Origin: MWBV01 sp964482915
Lineage (GTDB): Archaea > Nanobdellota > Nanobdellia > Pacearchaeales > GW2011-AR1
Direction: 5' to 3'
Assembly: GCA_964482915.1 (NCBI GenBank)
Contig: CAYZYU010000002.1
Span: 23,419 to 87,418, forward strand
Length of the DNA: 64,000 bases
The notes under the pieces were generated by a model, which had not been told where the DNA came from, did no database searches, and saw only the letters and a list, made by a program, of their open reading frames with translations. The translations under genes and the position numbers were made by a program. Numbering within the stretch: the stretch's first letter is position 1; the number at the start of each line of letters is the position of its first letter. Shown in pieces: positions 1 to 8,770 of the stretch.

Positions 1-64
1 AAAAAATTGTTATTTAAAAGGATATATGGTTTCTAAAATATCTTATTTTTTGTCTCCTTAAACA

Positions 65-76
65 GTTTTAAAAATG
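65..76 (+). promoter_or_regulatory. TATA box of the flippase gene
   Basis: GTTTTAAAAATG lies with its core centred about 26 bp before the ATG at 96. This spacing predicts transcription starting at or beside the start codon, and it favours the ATG at 96 over the in-frame TTG at 78. Confidence 0.6.
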
Positions 77-95
77 ATTGTTATCTAATTCTATA

Positions 96-1604
96 ATGAG
101 AGGAAACTCAAAAAATCAAAACCTATCCAAAGTAGCTATAAGAGGTTCAGCTTATAATCTATTATCTTTATTAGTTTCAAAACTTGGAGGGTTAATTTTC
201 ACAATTATAATTGCAAGAGTACTTCTCCCAGAATTATTTGGAGTATATTCATTAGTCTTATCAATAGCAACAATTTTCTTAACTCTTACAGATTTGGGAA
301 TAGATAATACTTTCTTAAGATACCTCTCTGATTCTATTGGTAAAAAGAATAAGAAGCTTTCAAGAGGAAACTTCAAATATATATTTAAAATAAAAGCAAT
401 GCTAATTCTAATTTCAGTTATTGTTTTATTATTGGTATCTAAATATTTATCTTATTCAATTTATGAAAATCCTCTTTTATTCTATCCCTTACTTTTCTCT
501 TGTTTATGGATTATTTTTGATTCATTAAGAGTATTCTTTTGGAATGTATTTATTGCAGCAAAAGATTTCAGGCCCCCTGTATTTTTTGATATATCTTCTC
601 AGATAATAAAAATCTTATTTTCTATATTTGCAATATTAGTATTTACAGATTCTATGAAAATATCTGGATTATTTATAGCATTTTTTGTCTCAAGTTTTTT
701 TACTTTGACATTAATATCTTTTGTTTTACTAAAGAAACACAAATCTTTCTTATTTGGTAGGAAAGAGAAGGTAGACAAGTCAAAGATAACTTCTTACTGG
801 AAGTTTATGGTTTTTGCTACTATTTCATTAGTGTTTTTTGGTTCTGTAGATACTCTTATGCTTGGCAAGTTTGTTTCTCTGGAGTATCTGGGATATTATA
901 GAGCCGCTATGAGCCTTGTTCTTACCTTGGCTTCAATCTTTTCTTTATCATGGGCTTTCTTCCCAATATTTACACAAATAAAAGGAGACAGATTTCACAG
1001 AGGATTTAATAGAGTCTTAAAATATATACTCATATTTTCAATACCTGCAACTGCTGCAATAATCTTTATTGGTAAGTATTTAATTAAGGTAATTTACGGC
1101 AACGAGTATCTTCTTGGAGCAACTTCAATGTATTGTTTATCTCTTTTAATAATTACTACTCCTTTAATAGGGTTATATTCTATAATTTTCCAGTCAAAAG
1201 AAAAACCAGAAATAGTTAGTAAATCTGTTGTTTTCTCTTTAATTTTAAATATCTTCTTAAACGCATTAGCTATATTTTTATTTAGAGAAAATTCTATGCT
1301 AACAATTCTAGGAGTAAGTTTAGCAACATCTATTAGTAGGATATTTTTATTGGGGTTACTTATTCTTTATGCAAAGAAAGAATTTAATTTTAGAGTTAAA
1401 GGAGTAGGTTCAAGAGCCCCAATTTTTGCAACAATAATAATGTCTGCTTTTTTATTATCCTTTAATTATCTTACAGATATGAATCTATTTTTAGGATTGT
1501 TAGAAGTGACCTTAGGGGTATTTATTTATTTTATATTCTTGATACTGATAAAAGGGTTAAACAAAGAAGATCTAGAATTAGTAAAAGGATTATTTAAAAG
1601 ATAA
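96..1604 (+). CDS. Wzx/RfbX-type polysaccharide (lipid-linked glycan) flippase
   Basis: A 502-residue, very hydrophobic protein with about 12-14 predicted membrane segments and short basic loops, the usual size and layout of MOP-superfamily O-antigen/teichoic-acid type exporters. Such proteins flip undecaprenyl- or dolichyl-linked glycans across the membrane. Early residues include the typical Leu/Gly-rich first helix (LGGLIFTIIIARVLLPELFG). The frame opens at a TTG at 78, but I take ATG 96 because a TATA box sits about 26 bp upstream. It stands at the edge of a glycosyltransferase cluster that includes AglB, so it probably moves the lipid-linked N-glycan or a related surface glycan. The substrate cannot be read from sequence. 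Confidence 0.85.
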   Translation: MRGNSKNQNLSKVAIRGSAYNLLSLLVSKLGGLIFTIIIARVLLPELFGVYSLVLSIATIFLTLTDLGIDNTFLRYLSDSIGKKNKKLSRGNFKYIFKIKAMLILISVIVLLLVSKYLSYSIYENPLLFYPLLFSCLWIIFDSLRVFFWNVFIAAKDFRPPVFFDISSQIIKILFSIFAILVFTDSMKISGLFIAFFVSSFFTLTLISFVLLKKHKSFLFGRKEKVDKSKITSYWKFMVFATISLVFFGSVDTLMLGKFVSLEYLGYYRAAMSLVLTLASIFSLSWAFFPIFTQIKGDRFHRGFNRVLKYILIFSIPATAAIIFIGKYLIKVIYGNEYLLGATSMYCLSLLIITTPLIGLYSIIFQSKEKPEIVSKSVVFSLILNIFLNALAIFLFRENSMLTILGVSLATSISRIFLLGLLILYAKKEFNFRVKGVGSRAPIFATIIMSAFLLSFNYLTDMNLFLGLLEVTLGVFIYFIFLILIKGLNKEDLELVKGLFKR

Positions 1605-1614
1605 TTTTATAAAT
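1605..1614 (+). promoter_or_regulatory. TATA box of the GT17-like gene
   Basis: TTTTATAAAT begins directly after the flippase stop codon and is centred about 25 bp before the ATG at 1635. It supports independent leaderless transcription and the choice of ATG 1635 over TTG 1632. Confidence 0.6.
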
Positions 1615-1634
1615 CCGACCTAATATCCATATTG

Positions 1635-2513
1635 ATGAAAATTTATGACTGTTTTACATTCTATAACGAGCTTGATTTATTAGAGTTAAGGTTGAGCGAG
1701 CTGGATAAATTTGTTGATTATTTTGTTTTAGTTGAAGCCACAAAAACTCATAGATGGAAAGATAAACCTCTTTTCTTTCAGGATAATAAAAAGCGGTTTA
1801 AGAAATGGGAAGATAAGATAATTCATGTAATTGTTAAGGATTTACCAAAACCAGGAAGAACATATGGCAATAACTGGAGAATAAATTCACTTCTAAAAGG
1901 AGGAGCTTGGAAACCAGAATCATTCCAGAGAACCGCAATTGCAAGAGGTTTAACAGATTGTGATGACGAAGATATCTTAATGGTATCTGATTTAGATGAA
2001 ATACCTAGACCAGAAAAACTACCTGAAATGATTAAAGCTTTAACAGTAAAAAATGAAAAGATTGTTTCATTTGATCAAAGTTTTTATAATTTTTTCTTAA
2101 ATGGATTTACTAGTACAGGATGGACTGGTACTAGAGCATGTACTTTTAGAACATTTAGAAAATCATTTAATAAAGATATGAATAGAGTTAGGCATCTTTG
2201 GAGTGTTCAACTTCGCCTTCAAATGCTTCTTGGTAAAAAATTATATATTATTAAAGAAGGGGGATGGCATTTCTCTTTCTTAGGAAATGTAGAGACCATC
2301 ATAAATAAGATTGCTTCTATATGTCATTCTGAAAAAGACACCCCTGAAAATAAAGATCCTAAAAAGATTTTGGAGAAGATAAACAGTGGACAGTTTTTAT
2401 ATGATAATAAAACAGTAACCTATGTTCCAATTGACAAATCCTTTCCAAAAACAGTTTATGAGAATCAGAAAAAGTATAAAGAGTATATTATGCCTATAAA
2501 ACGAAAGTCTTAA
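1635..2513 (+). CDS. Glycosyltransferase family 17-like protein
   Basis: A 292-residue cytosolic protein. The N-terminus (MKIYDCFTFYNELDLLELRL) and the following VDYFVLVEATKTHRW stretch are the recognisable opening of GT17, the family of eukaryotic beta-1,4-mannosyl-glycoprotein GlcNAc transferase. A VSDLDEIPRP segment near residue 118 supplies the acidic DxD-like metal/nucleotide-sugar site, and GGWHFSFLG comes later. By family it should add a sugar, possibly GlcNAc, to a growing glycan. The acceptor is unknown. Its 3-prime end overlaps the convergent GT2 gene by 20 bp. Confidence 0.85.
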   Translation: MKIYDCFTFYNELDLLELRLSELDKFVDYFVLVEATKTHRWKDKPLFFQDNKKRFKKWEDKIIHVIVKDLPKPGRTYGNNWRINSLLKGGAWKPESFQRTAIARGLTDCDDEDILMVSDLDEIPRPEKLPEMIKALTVKNEKIVSFDQSFYNFFLNGFTSTGWTGTRACTFRTFRKSFNKDMNRVRHLWSVQLRLQMLLGKKLYIIKEGGWHFSFLGNVETIINKIASICHSEKDTPENKDPKKILEKINSGQFLYDNKTVTYVPIDKSFPKTVYENQKKYKEYIMPIKRKS

Positions 2514-3420
2514 TTCTTTTCCAACTGTTTCTCTCTCTTCTCTTTTGTCCTATTTCCTTAATATTTTTGAAATTTTCTTTATATGCTGCAATAAGCATTT
2601 TTATCTTTGTGAAAGGCTTATTTGCAAATAAAGCAGAACCTATATGAATAAATGTGTGTCCGATTATATTAAAATAACCATAATTTAACCATTCTAGTCT
2701 TATTGCATTTCTTTTTTTTATCTGCCAAATCCAATCTTTAACATTTTTTGTAGAAGATCCTCCCTTATGGATCATCTTTGTTTTACCAAAATAGACTATC
2801 TTAAATCCTTTCTTTCCTGCTCTGAAGCAAAAATCACTCTCTTCTCTATATGCTGGATTAAATTTTTCATCAAGTAAACCAATTTCTTCAATTACTTTTC
2901 TTTTAATTAATAAACAAGCCCCGATTACCTCTTTTAATTCATAAATTCCAAAGGTGTCTTTTGTTTCTTCAACTTCATTTCCATCACTTAGAAAATGTAT
3001 CCTTCCATTCTTGAAAAACCATTGGAGATTTCCATTAGGATATATTATTTTACATCCAATAATCCCAACATTTTTATTCTCTTGCCCAAAATTAATCATT
3101 TCTCTAAGCCAATTTTTATCAATAACTTCTGTATCATCGTCGAGGTGTAAGACATAATCCGGATTATATTCTTTCATTGCTTTTTTTATTAATAAGTTGT
3201 TAGATGTAGAATATCCCTCATTTTTGCTGTTTGCAGATACGTCTACCCAAGGGAATTCTTTTTTTATTCTTTTAGCTATTTCCCCTGTTCCAGAATCATC
3301 CATAAAATACATCTTATAGTTTTTATAATTTGTATTATTCCTTATACCTTTAAGGCATTTCTTTAAACTTTCTTCCTGATTAAGTGTAGAAGTTATTATA
3401 GCTATTTTAGGTTCTTGCAT
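2494..3420 (-). CDS. GT2 family glycosyltransferase
   Basis: A 308-residue protein with a GT-A fold pattern: an opening KIAIITSTLNQEESL strand, FMDDSGTG, then the LHLDDDTEV catalytic DxD region near residue 94, and a C-terminal EESDFCFRAGKKG segment (ED/Y motif) with a basic tail. It should transfer a sugar from a nucleotide-sugar donor to a lipid-linked or protein glycan at the inner membrane face. It is clearly paralogous to the gene at 8771-9685 (same length, shared blocks such as KKAMKEYNPDY). Here it lies outside the main minus-strand operon and has its own promoter. Confidence 0.9.
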   Translation of the reverse strand: MQEPKIAIITSTLNQEESLKKCLKGIRNNTNYKNYKMYFMDDSGTGEIAKRIKKEFPWVDVSANSKNEGYSTSNNLLIKKAMKEYNPDYVLHLDDDTEVIDKNWLREMINFGQENKNVGIIGCKIIYPNGNLQWFFKNGRIHFLSDGNEVEETKDTFGIYELKEVIGACLLIKRKVIEEIGLLDEKFNPAYREESDFCFRAGKKGFKIVYFGKTKMIHKGGSSTKNVKDWIWQIKKRNAIRLEWLNYGYFNIIGHTFIHIGSALFANKPFTKIKMLIAAYKENFKNIKEIGQKRRERNSWKRIKTFVL

Positions 3421-3428
3421 ATTATAGT

Positions 3429-3450
3429 GGAGATAATCTCCTTTAAAATA
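3429..3450 (-). promoter_or_regulatory. Promoter of the GT2 gene with an inverted repeat
   Basis: On the minus strand a TATA-like TATTTTAAAG (plus strand 3441-3450) is centred about 25 bp before the ATG at 3420. Between it and the start lies the perfect inverted repeat GGAGA-TAA-TCTCC (3429-3441), placed where a repressor would block initiation. Confidence 0.5.
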
Positions 3451-3475
3451 TTTAGTATACTCTAATCAAATAATA

Positions 3476-3484
3476 TTTATAAAT
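3476..3484 (+). promoter_or_regulatory. TATA box of the RmlD-like gene
   Basis: TTTATAAAT is centred about 25 bp before the ATG at 3505, which supports a leaderless start there rather than at TTG 3502. Confidence 0.6.
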
Positions 3485-3504
3485 GAGCTAATAATTTTTA
3501 ATTG

Positions 3505-4404
3505 ATGAAGAAGATTTATGTTGCAGGGTGCGGAGGGATGCTTGGAGAGGCTTTTTATGATAAATTTAAACAAGATTTTCAGTTGAAATGTACAGATATA
3601 GATGTTAATGACACTTGGCTTTCTTTTTTAGATTTTAGAGATTTTGAGAAATACAAAAACGATGTTGTTAATTTTAAACCTGATTTTTTATTTCATTTAG
3701 GAGCATACACTGATTTAGAATTTTGCGAGAATAATCCGGAGGATACGTATAAAACAAATACCGATTCTGTAAAGAGTGCTGTTAATATTTCTAATTCATT
3801 GAAGATTCCATTATTATACATCAGCACAGCAGGAATTTTTGATGGGAAAAAAGATTTGTATGATGATGAAGACGTTCCTAATCCTTTAGGTGTTTATGCT
3901 AAAGCAAAATACATGGGAGAGAGATTTATAATAGAAAATTCGGATGATTATCTTATTTGTAGAGCAGGTTGGATGATGGGAGGAGGACCAAAGAAAGATA
4001 AAAAATTTATCCAAAAGATAATGAAACAACTCAAAGAAGGAAAAAAAGAATTATTTATAGTAAATGATAAGGATGGTACTCCCACTTATACACACGATTT
4101 TGCAAATAATGTTAAACTTCTCCTTGAAAATAAGAAAAGAGGGCTCTACAATATGGTCTGTGGAGGAGAGACAAGCAGATTCGAAGTCGCTCATGAGATA
4201 ATAAAATGTTTAAACTTAGAAAAGGATATAAAAATAACTCCTGTTTCTTCAGATTATTTTAAAAAAGAATACTTTGCTGAAAGGCCTCCTTCTGAGAGAT
4301 TAATTAATAAGAAACTAAATTCAGAAGGACTTAATATTATGAGAGATTGGAAAGTAGCATTGAAGGAATATTTAGAAAGGGATTATAAAAATTATCTTAA
4401 ATAA
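3505..4404 (+). CDS. RmlD-like NAD(P)-dependent sugar nucleotide reductase
   Basis: A 299-residue short-chain dehydrogenase of the extended type. The Rossmann glycine motif is at the N-terminus (VAGCGGMLGEAF), followed by FHLGAYTDLEFCE, the STAGIFDG strand and the YAKAKYMGE segment with the catalytic Tyr-x3-Lys near residue 130. The pattern best fits dTDP-4-dehydrorhamnose reductase (RmlD), which makes a deoxysugar donor. Other RmlA/B/C genes are not in the window, so the exact sugar is unproven. It is a single-gene unit between two glycosyltransferase genes that point away from or toward it. Confidence 0.8.
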   Translation: MKKIYVAGCGGMLGEAFYDKFKQDFQLKCTDIDVNDTWLSFLDFRDFEKYKNDVVNFKPDFLFHLGAYTDLEFCENNPEDTYKTNTDSVKSAVNISNSLKIPLLYISTAGIFDGKKDLYDDEDVPNPLGVYAKAKYMGERFIIENSDDYLICRAGWMMGGGPKKDKKFIQKIMKQLKEGKKELFIVNDKDGTPTYTHDFANNVKLLLENKKRGLYNMVCGGETSRFEVAHEIIKCLNLEKDIKITPVSSDYFKKEYFAERPPSERLINKKLNSEGLNIMRDWKVALKEYLERDYKNYLK

Positions 4405-4410
4405 ATTAAT

Positions 4411-5565
4411 TTATTTTACATTTAATGCTTTCTTATAAGCTTCAATAACTTTAAGCCCATAGTTTTTCCAAGGGTATTTTTTAGCAAGTTCTATCCCATT
4501 TTTAGCCATTATCTTTATCTTTTCAGGGTGATTGTATAAATATCTAATCTTTTCTTCAAATGCCTTAGAATCTCCAGCAGGTACAATAAATCCTTCTCTT
4601 CCATCTTTAATAGGAGTACCAGAATTTTCAGTAACTATTTGAGGCAATCCTGCAGCAAGTGCTTCATAAGTAACTAATGCAGAACCTTCGGATAATGTAG
4701 GAAAAACAAAAATGTCAGATTTTTTATAATATTCTAAAGAATCTGCAGCTCCAACAAATTTTATTGTCTTGTTTTTCTGATACTTTTTTACTAAATCCTT
4801 CATCTCTTTCATTATCTCCCCAACCATAATTAACTCAGCATCTTTTAATCTTAAATTGTCCCAAGCTTCTAGTAAATATGGAGCTCCCTTAGCAATTGAG
4901 ACTCTTCCTACAAAAACTGCCCTGAATATTTTGTCATATTTTTCTTTTTTAATCTCTTTAAATTTATCTAGATGAATTCCAAATGGAACTGGAACCAATT
5001 TCTCTTTTGGAAAATTATTTTTTATAAAGGATTCATAAGCAAAACCTTGAGGAACCACAACATAATCTGCATTAAATAATTCTCTTAATTGTATTTGTAG
5101 ATACTTTTCCGAACATTCGTTTTGTTTTAATCCAAATTCACTATATGCTTTCTCAAGTATTTCTTTATGAGTTTTTGGATAAACTGAAGCATGTTCTACA
5201 AATATTTTTGCTCCAAGTTTTCTCGCTTTTTTTGAGGACAAATAACCATATTGTCTCCAATAGTGAAATATATCACACTTTTCAATTTTTGTTCTAGCGA
5301 GTAAATCATATATATAATCTACCCAATAGGGTGAATTAAAATTTTTAAACAGATATTCTTGTATTCCTCTAAGAGGATATCTAAAAACATATTTTGCCCA
5401 TTTAAATGAAGAAACTTTTTCCTTCGGTAAATTCCTCTTCTTATTTTCTGAACATATAACTTTCTTTAAAATACCCGCTTTGTATATTTGTTCTACAGCA
5501 TTATAAGAAGTATTACCTAATCCTCCACCACCCAAAGGAACTCCCACTGAATAAATAACTTTCAT
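4411..5565 (-). CDS. GT4 family glycosyltransferase
   Basis: A 384-residue GT-B fold enzyme. The N-terminal glycine-rich loop (VGVPLGGGGLGNTSYN) and the C-terminal nucleotide-sugar site with the E-x7-E motif (SEGSALVTYEALAAG, about residues 285-300) are plain. It should be a retaining transferase acting on a lipid-linked glycan in the cytosol. Last gene of the minus-strand glycan operon. Its ATG overlaps the TGA of the FkbM methyltransferase by 4 bp, indicating translational coupling. Confidence 0.9.
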   Translation of the reverse strand: MKVIYSVGVPLGGGGLGNTSYNAVEQIYKAGILKKVICSENKKRNLPKEKVSSFKWAKYVFRYPLRGIQEYLFKNFNSPYWVDYIYDLLARTKIEKCDIFHYWRQYGYLSSKKARKLGAKIFVEHASVYPKTHKEILEKAYSEFGLKQNECSEKYLQIQLRELFNADYVVVPQGFAYESFIKNNFPKEKLVPVPFGIHLDKFKEIKKEKYDKIFRAVFVGRVSIAKGAPYLLEAWDNLRLKDAELIMVGEIMKEMKDLVKKYQKNKTIKFVGAADSLEYYKKSDIFVFPTLSEGSALVTYEALAAGLPQIVTENSGTPIKDGREGFIVPAGDSKAFEEKIRYLYNHPEKIKIMAKNGIELAKKYPWKNYGLKVIEAYKKALNVK

Positions 5566-6587
5566 TTTTTTACATATGCAAACAATTTTCTTTCTTTTTG
5601 TATAATCTTATAGTTTGGATTTGCCTTTAATATAATTTTCTTCAAGACTACTGGATCGTCTTTAAGGTGATAAGTGCAAATCGAAAGAAGAGGAGCATCT
5701 TTTTTCAATACCTCTTTTGCTCCTACTAACATATTTCTTTCAAATCCTTCAATATCGGACTTGATGAAGTCTATTTTTATCTTATTTTTTCTTGCCCAAT
5801 TATCTAATTTAAATATTTTTATCTTATTTTTCCCTTTTTTATCAAATTTATTTCCAGCATCATCCCCAGAGTTTTCAAAAGAAAAAACCCCCTCTTTATC
5901 TCCTAATCCTGCTGGGATAACTGTAATTCTACCATTCATTTCTGCAGTTTTTTTTAACCATTTAACTGAATCTGGAGAAGGTTCAAATGCATAAACATTT
6001 GCTCCTTTCTTTGAGGCATATGCAGCAAAATCTCCAATCCATGAACCAGCATCAACCACATTCATTTTTGGTTTAATGGTTATATCCCCTCCATATTTGC
6101 CAATATAACAATAAGGGTCTTCTCCTATAGAAGAATCAAGCTTATCAAAATTCTTATAGCTATAATTATCCTTATATTTTAGAAAAATTTTGAATATTTC
6201 ATCTGGAACAGATCTACTTATATCTCTATCTATAATTGGAAGATATACACCTTTGATATTTATTCTATCTCCCTCAACATATTTTTTAAATCTCTTATTA
6301 TTTGTCTCTATAACTTTTCTTTCAAAATATCTATATAAAGGATTCCTTTTCTCATGAAAATATTTTGTTTTTTTTAGATTTCCTCCGCTTATTAAGAAGT
6401 AAAGTCCATCTAATATATAAGCAAGAGGCTTTGCAAATTCTGCATATATACTTTTCTCTCTTTGAAATATGCCCTTAAAATTAGGAAAAAAATGTTTTAT
6501 TATATTGGAATTCCAAGAAAATTTTCTTATCTCTAAGTCTGGTTTTACTAATAACTCTTCCCAAGATTCTTTAATAAATTTATCCAT
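5562..6587 (-). CDS. FkbM family SAM-dependent methyltransferase
   Basis: A 341-residue protein. The first about 170 residues are a poorly conserved N-terminal region. After that comes a Rossmann methyltransferase: NVVDAGSWIGDFAAYASKKG (motif I), VYAFEPSPDSVKWL (motif II) and the FkbM signature DFIKSDIEGFE near residue 285. FkbM enzymes O-methylate hydroxyls of sugars and other small groups, so in this locus a sugar O-methylation is likely. It overlaps the downstream GT4 gene by 4 bp. A TATA-like ATTTAAAATC on the minus strand lies about 20 bp upstream of the start. Confidence 0.85.
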   Translation of the reverse strand: MDKFIKESWEELLVKPDLEIRKFSWNSNIIKHFFPNFKGIFQREKSIYAEFAKPLAYILDGLYFLISGGNLKKTKYFHEKRNPLYRYFERKVIETNNKRFKKYVEGDRINIKGVYLPIIDRDISRSVPDEIFKIFLKYKDNYSYKNFDKLDSSIGEDPYCYIGKYGGDITIKPKMNVVDAGSWIGDFAAYASKKGANVYAFEPSPDSVKWLKKTAEMNGRITVIPAGLGDKEGVFSFENSGDDAGNKFDKKGKNKIKIFKLDNWARKNKIKIDFIKSDIEGFERNMLVGAKEVLKKDAPLLSICTYHLKDDPVVLKKIILKANPNYKIIQKERKLFAYVKK

Positions 6588-6648
6588 TGTTTATTCCATG
6601 GATTTTAAATGTCAGTCGTTTTTAAGGATTATTCTGATAGGATTCTTA

Positions 6649-7584
6649 TTAATTAGTACACCAAACTTCAATTTGGTCTCCTATTCTTAAAGAATTAATT
6701 ATCCAAGTTAAAGGTAGGAAAAATAATTCCAATATCTTATTAACAATTCCTGTTCTTTTTTTAACTCCTAATAAGAAATATAGTGGCATCACAAACTGAT
6801 TTGGACGGGAGTTATATCTTACTTTTAGGACTTTAAATCCATGTTTTTCTAAAATAAATCTTAAATTTTTATTAGAATAATTAATAAGATGCCTTGGAAC
6901 ATCCAATTGATGCCAATTTTTGCCGAATAATTTATACGCTAAACAGTTGGAATTGGGGACACTAAGTATAAATATCCCATTTTTTTTTAGTATTCTTTTT
7001 ATCTTGATAATTATCTCATGAGGATTATTTGTATGTTCAAGAACATGATTCATAGTTATTATATCAAAGAATTCATTAGGATAATTTGTTTTAATTAAAT
7101 CAGACTTTTTTATATTTAGTTTATATTTCTTACTCCCTTGCTCATCAAAATCTCCTGGCTCAATACCATACACTTCAAGTCCAAGCTTTTTCATCTCATA
7201 TAGGAATTGTCCGCTCCCAGACCCTATATCTAATAATTTTGAATTTTGAAATATCTTTGTACCCCTTATAATAAATTTTATAGGAGATAGTATTATTTTT
7301 AATAAAGTATTATCCTCTTTGCTAAAGTATGTTTTATATAAGAGCATCTTCATTTGTAATTTTCTAGAATTAGTATCTATCTTCTTTAATGAATAATATT
7401 TATCTTTTGAATAGTGCTTTGCTAAATCAGAATAAGAAGGTTGAGGATTTAAGAATATTGACTTGCATTTTTTACATTCCGAAAGGGAGAATTTCCCAGG
7501 AATATTAAGATTTTTATCTCTCTGTTTAAATAAGAAGAAAATCTCTTTACTACCGCATATTTCACATTTGTTTAATGATTTCAT
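6649..7584 (-). CDS. Class I SAM methyltransferase with N-terminal zinc-binding segment
   Basis: A 311-residue protein. Two CxxC pairs at the N-terminus (NKCEICGS and ECKKCKS, residues about 6-40) form a likely zinc knuckle. A Rossmann methyltransferase follows with LLDIGSGSGQFLYEM (motif I), VYGIEPG (motif II) and ITMNHVLEHTNNP. This layout is common in polysaccharide loci, where such enzymes methylate sugar intermediates. It follows the GT4 gene by one base and so belongs to the operon. Confidence 0.85.
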   Translation of the reverse strand: MKSLNKCEICGSKEIFFLFKQRDKNLNIPGKFSLSECKKCKSIFLNPQPSYSDLAKHYSKDKYYSLKKIDTNSRKLQMKMLLYKTYFSKEDNTLLKIILSPIKFIIRGTKIFQNSKLLDIGSGSGQFLYEMKKLGLEVYGIEPGDFDEQGSKKYKLNIKKSDLIKTNYPNEFFDIITMNHVLEHTNNPHEIIIKIKRILKKNGIFILSVPNSNCLAYKLFGKNWHQLDVPRHLINYSNKNLRFILEKHGFKVLKVRYNSRPNQFVMPLYFLLGVKKRTGIVNKILELFFLPLTWIINSLRIGDQIEVWCTN

Positions 7585-7585
7585 T

Positions 7586-8734
7586 TCAATTTAATAAGAT
7601 ATCTAAATATTTTTCCCCCCATTTTTCAAGAGATAATTCTTTTGCAGTTTGTATAGAATCTTCTATTATTTTATCCCTTTTCTCTGTATTAGTTAAAATA
7701 TGTATAACTTTACTAGCATCATCTTCATCAAAAGATTCAATTATCAAACCGTTTTTCTTGTCTTTAATTATTTCTTGTTCAGCATCTTTTGAGCAAACTA
7801 GTAGGCAACCAGAAGCCATTGCTTCAGAAGTGGTCATAATTGGAGCTCCCCCTTCATATCTTGAAAAACAGAAGAAGATATCAGAAGCATTGTAATACAA
7901 AGGAATCTCCTCCCTTGGTATTCTCTTAGGAGGATATGTCAAGAATTCTTTTCCATCTATTATTTTTTTGACTTTCTTATAGTCTGCCCCTATAACTAAT
8001 AAATGATAATTTTTATTCTTCTTGTATATTTGCTCAGATATTTTTACAGCTCTATCTAATCCTTTTCTCCAATATCCACCTTGTCCTATATATAGACCAT
8101 AAATTTTATCTTGTTCAAGATTAAGTTTTTTTCTTATATCCTTCTTATTTTTTACATTGAAATCCTTTAAATCTACCCCCGTTCTTAAAACCTCCATATC
8201 CCTATTTGTATTATATAGCTCTTTTAATTCTCTTTCAACCTTTTCAGCTACGCATATTATTTTATCTGCTTTTTTTATTGGAGGTTTTTCTATTAAATAA
8301 CTGAATAATAACATCGGAGATATAAGAGCCTTCATTATAAATGAGAATCTTAACATATGGACTCTAAAGAAATTGTATGTGACCCCATGATAAGTATGGA
8401 TTAGTCTTTCATTATCTTTTCTCTTATATCTTCTCATCCACTCTCCCCATACGGCATGTGAATTTATTATATCAAATTTATTTTTATTAAGATATTTTAA
8501 TATTTTGAAATTATCTACTATCTGATTTAGTGGATATGGGAAGATATTTTTTAATTCAACATAATTAACTTCATCTTTCTTATATTTTTTTGATTCTTTT
8601 CCAGTATATACCCAAGTTATGTTTATATTATTATAATTTTTCTTTAGATATTTTATCACATTTTTTTGATATAAGCTCATACCTCCATCAAAATTAGGAT
8701 CAGTTCCCACAAAACATATTTTTGTCTGTTTCAT
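7586..8734 (-). CDS. GT4 family glycosyltransferase
   Basis: A 382-residue GT-B enzyme with an N-terminal ICFVGTDPNFDGGMSLY glycine loop and the C-terminal E-x7-E motif in RYEGGAPIMTTSEAMASG (about residues 300-317). It is presumed to extend the lipid-linked glycan in the cytosol. A TATA element sits 24 bp upstream although the preceding GT2 gene ends only 36 bp away, so a secondary promoter may serve this gene and those after it. Confidence 0.9.
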   Translation of the reverse strand: MKQTKICFVGTDPNFDGGMSLYQKNVIKYLKKNYNNINITWVYTGKESKKYKKDEVNYVELKNIFPYPLNQIVDNFKILKYLNKNKFDIINSHAVWGEWMRRYKRKDNERLIHTYHGVTYNFFRVHMLRFSFIMKALISPMLLFSYLIEKPPIKKADKIICVAEKVERELKELYNTNRDMEVLRTGVDLKDFNVKNKKDIRKKLNLEQDKIYGLYIGQGGYWRKGLDRAVKISEQIYKKNKNYHLLVIGADYKKVKKIIDGKEFLTYPPKRIPREEIPLYYNASDIFFCFSRYEGGAPIMTTSEAMASGCLLVCSKDAEQEIIKDKKNGLIIESFDEDDASKVIHILTNTEKRDKIIEDSIQTAKELSLEKWGEKYLDILLN

Positions 8735-8754
8735 ATACAGAAAGAATGTTCTTA

Positions 8755-8762
8755 ATTTAAAT
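8755..8762 (-). promoter_or_regulatory. Internal TATA box in the glycan operon
   Basis: ATTTAAAT is centred about 24 bp before the ATG at 8734 on the minus strand, inside the 36-bp intergenic space. It probably starts a second leaderless transcript. Confidence 0.5.
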
Positions 8763-8770
8763 AATTTGCT

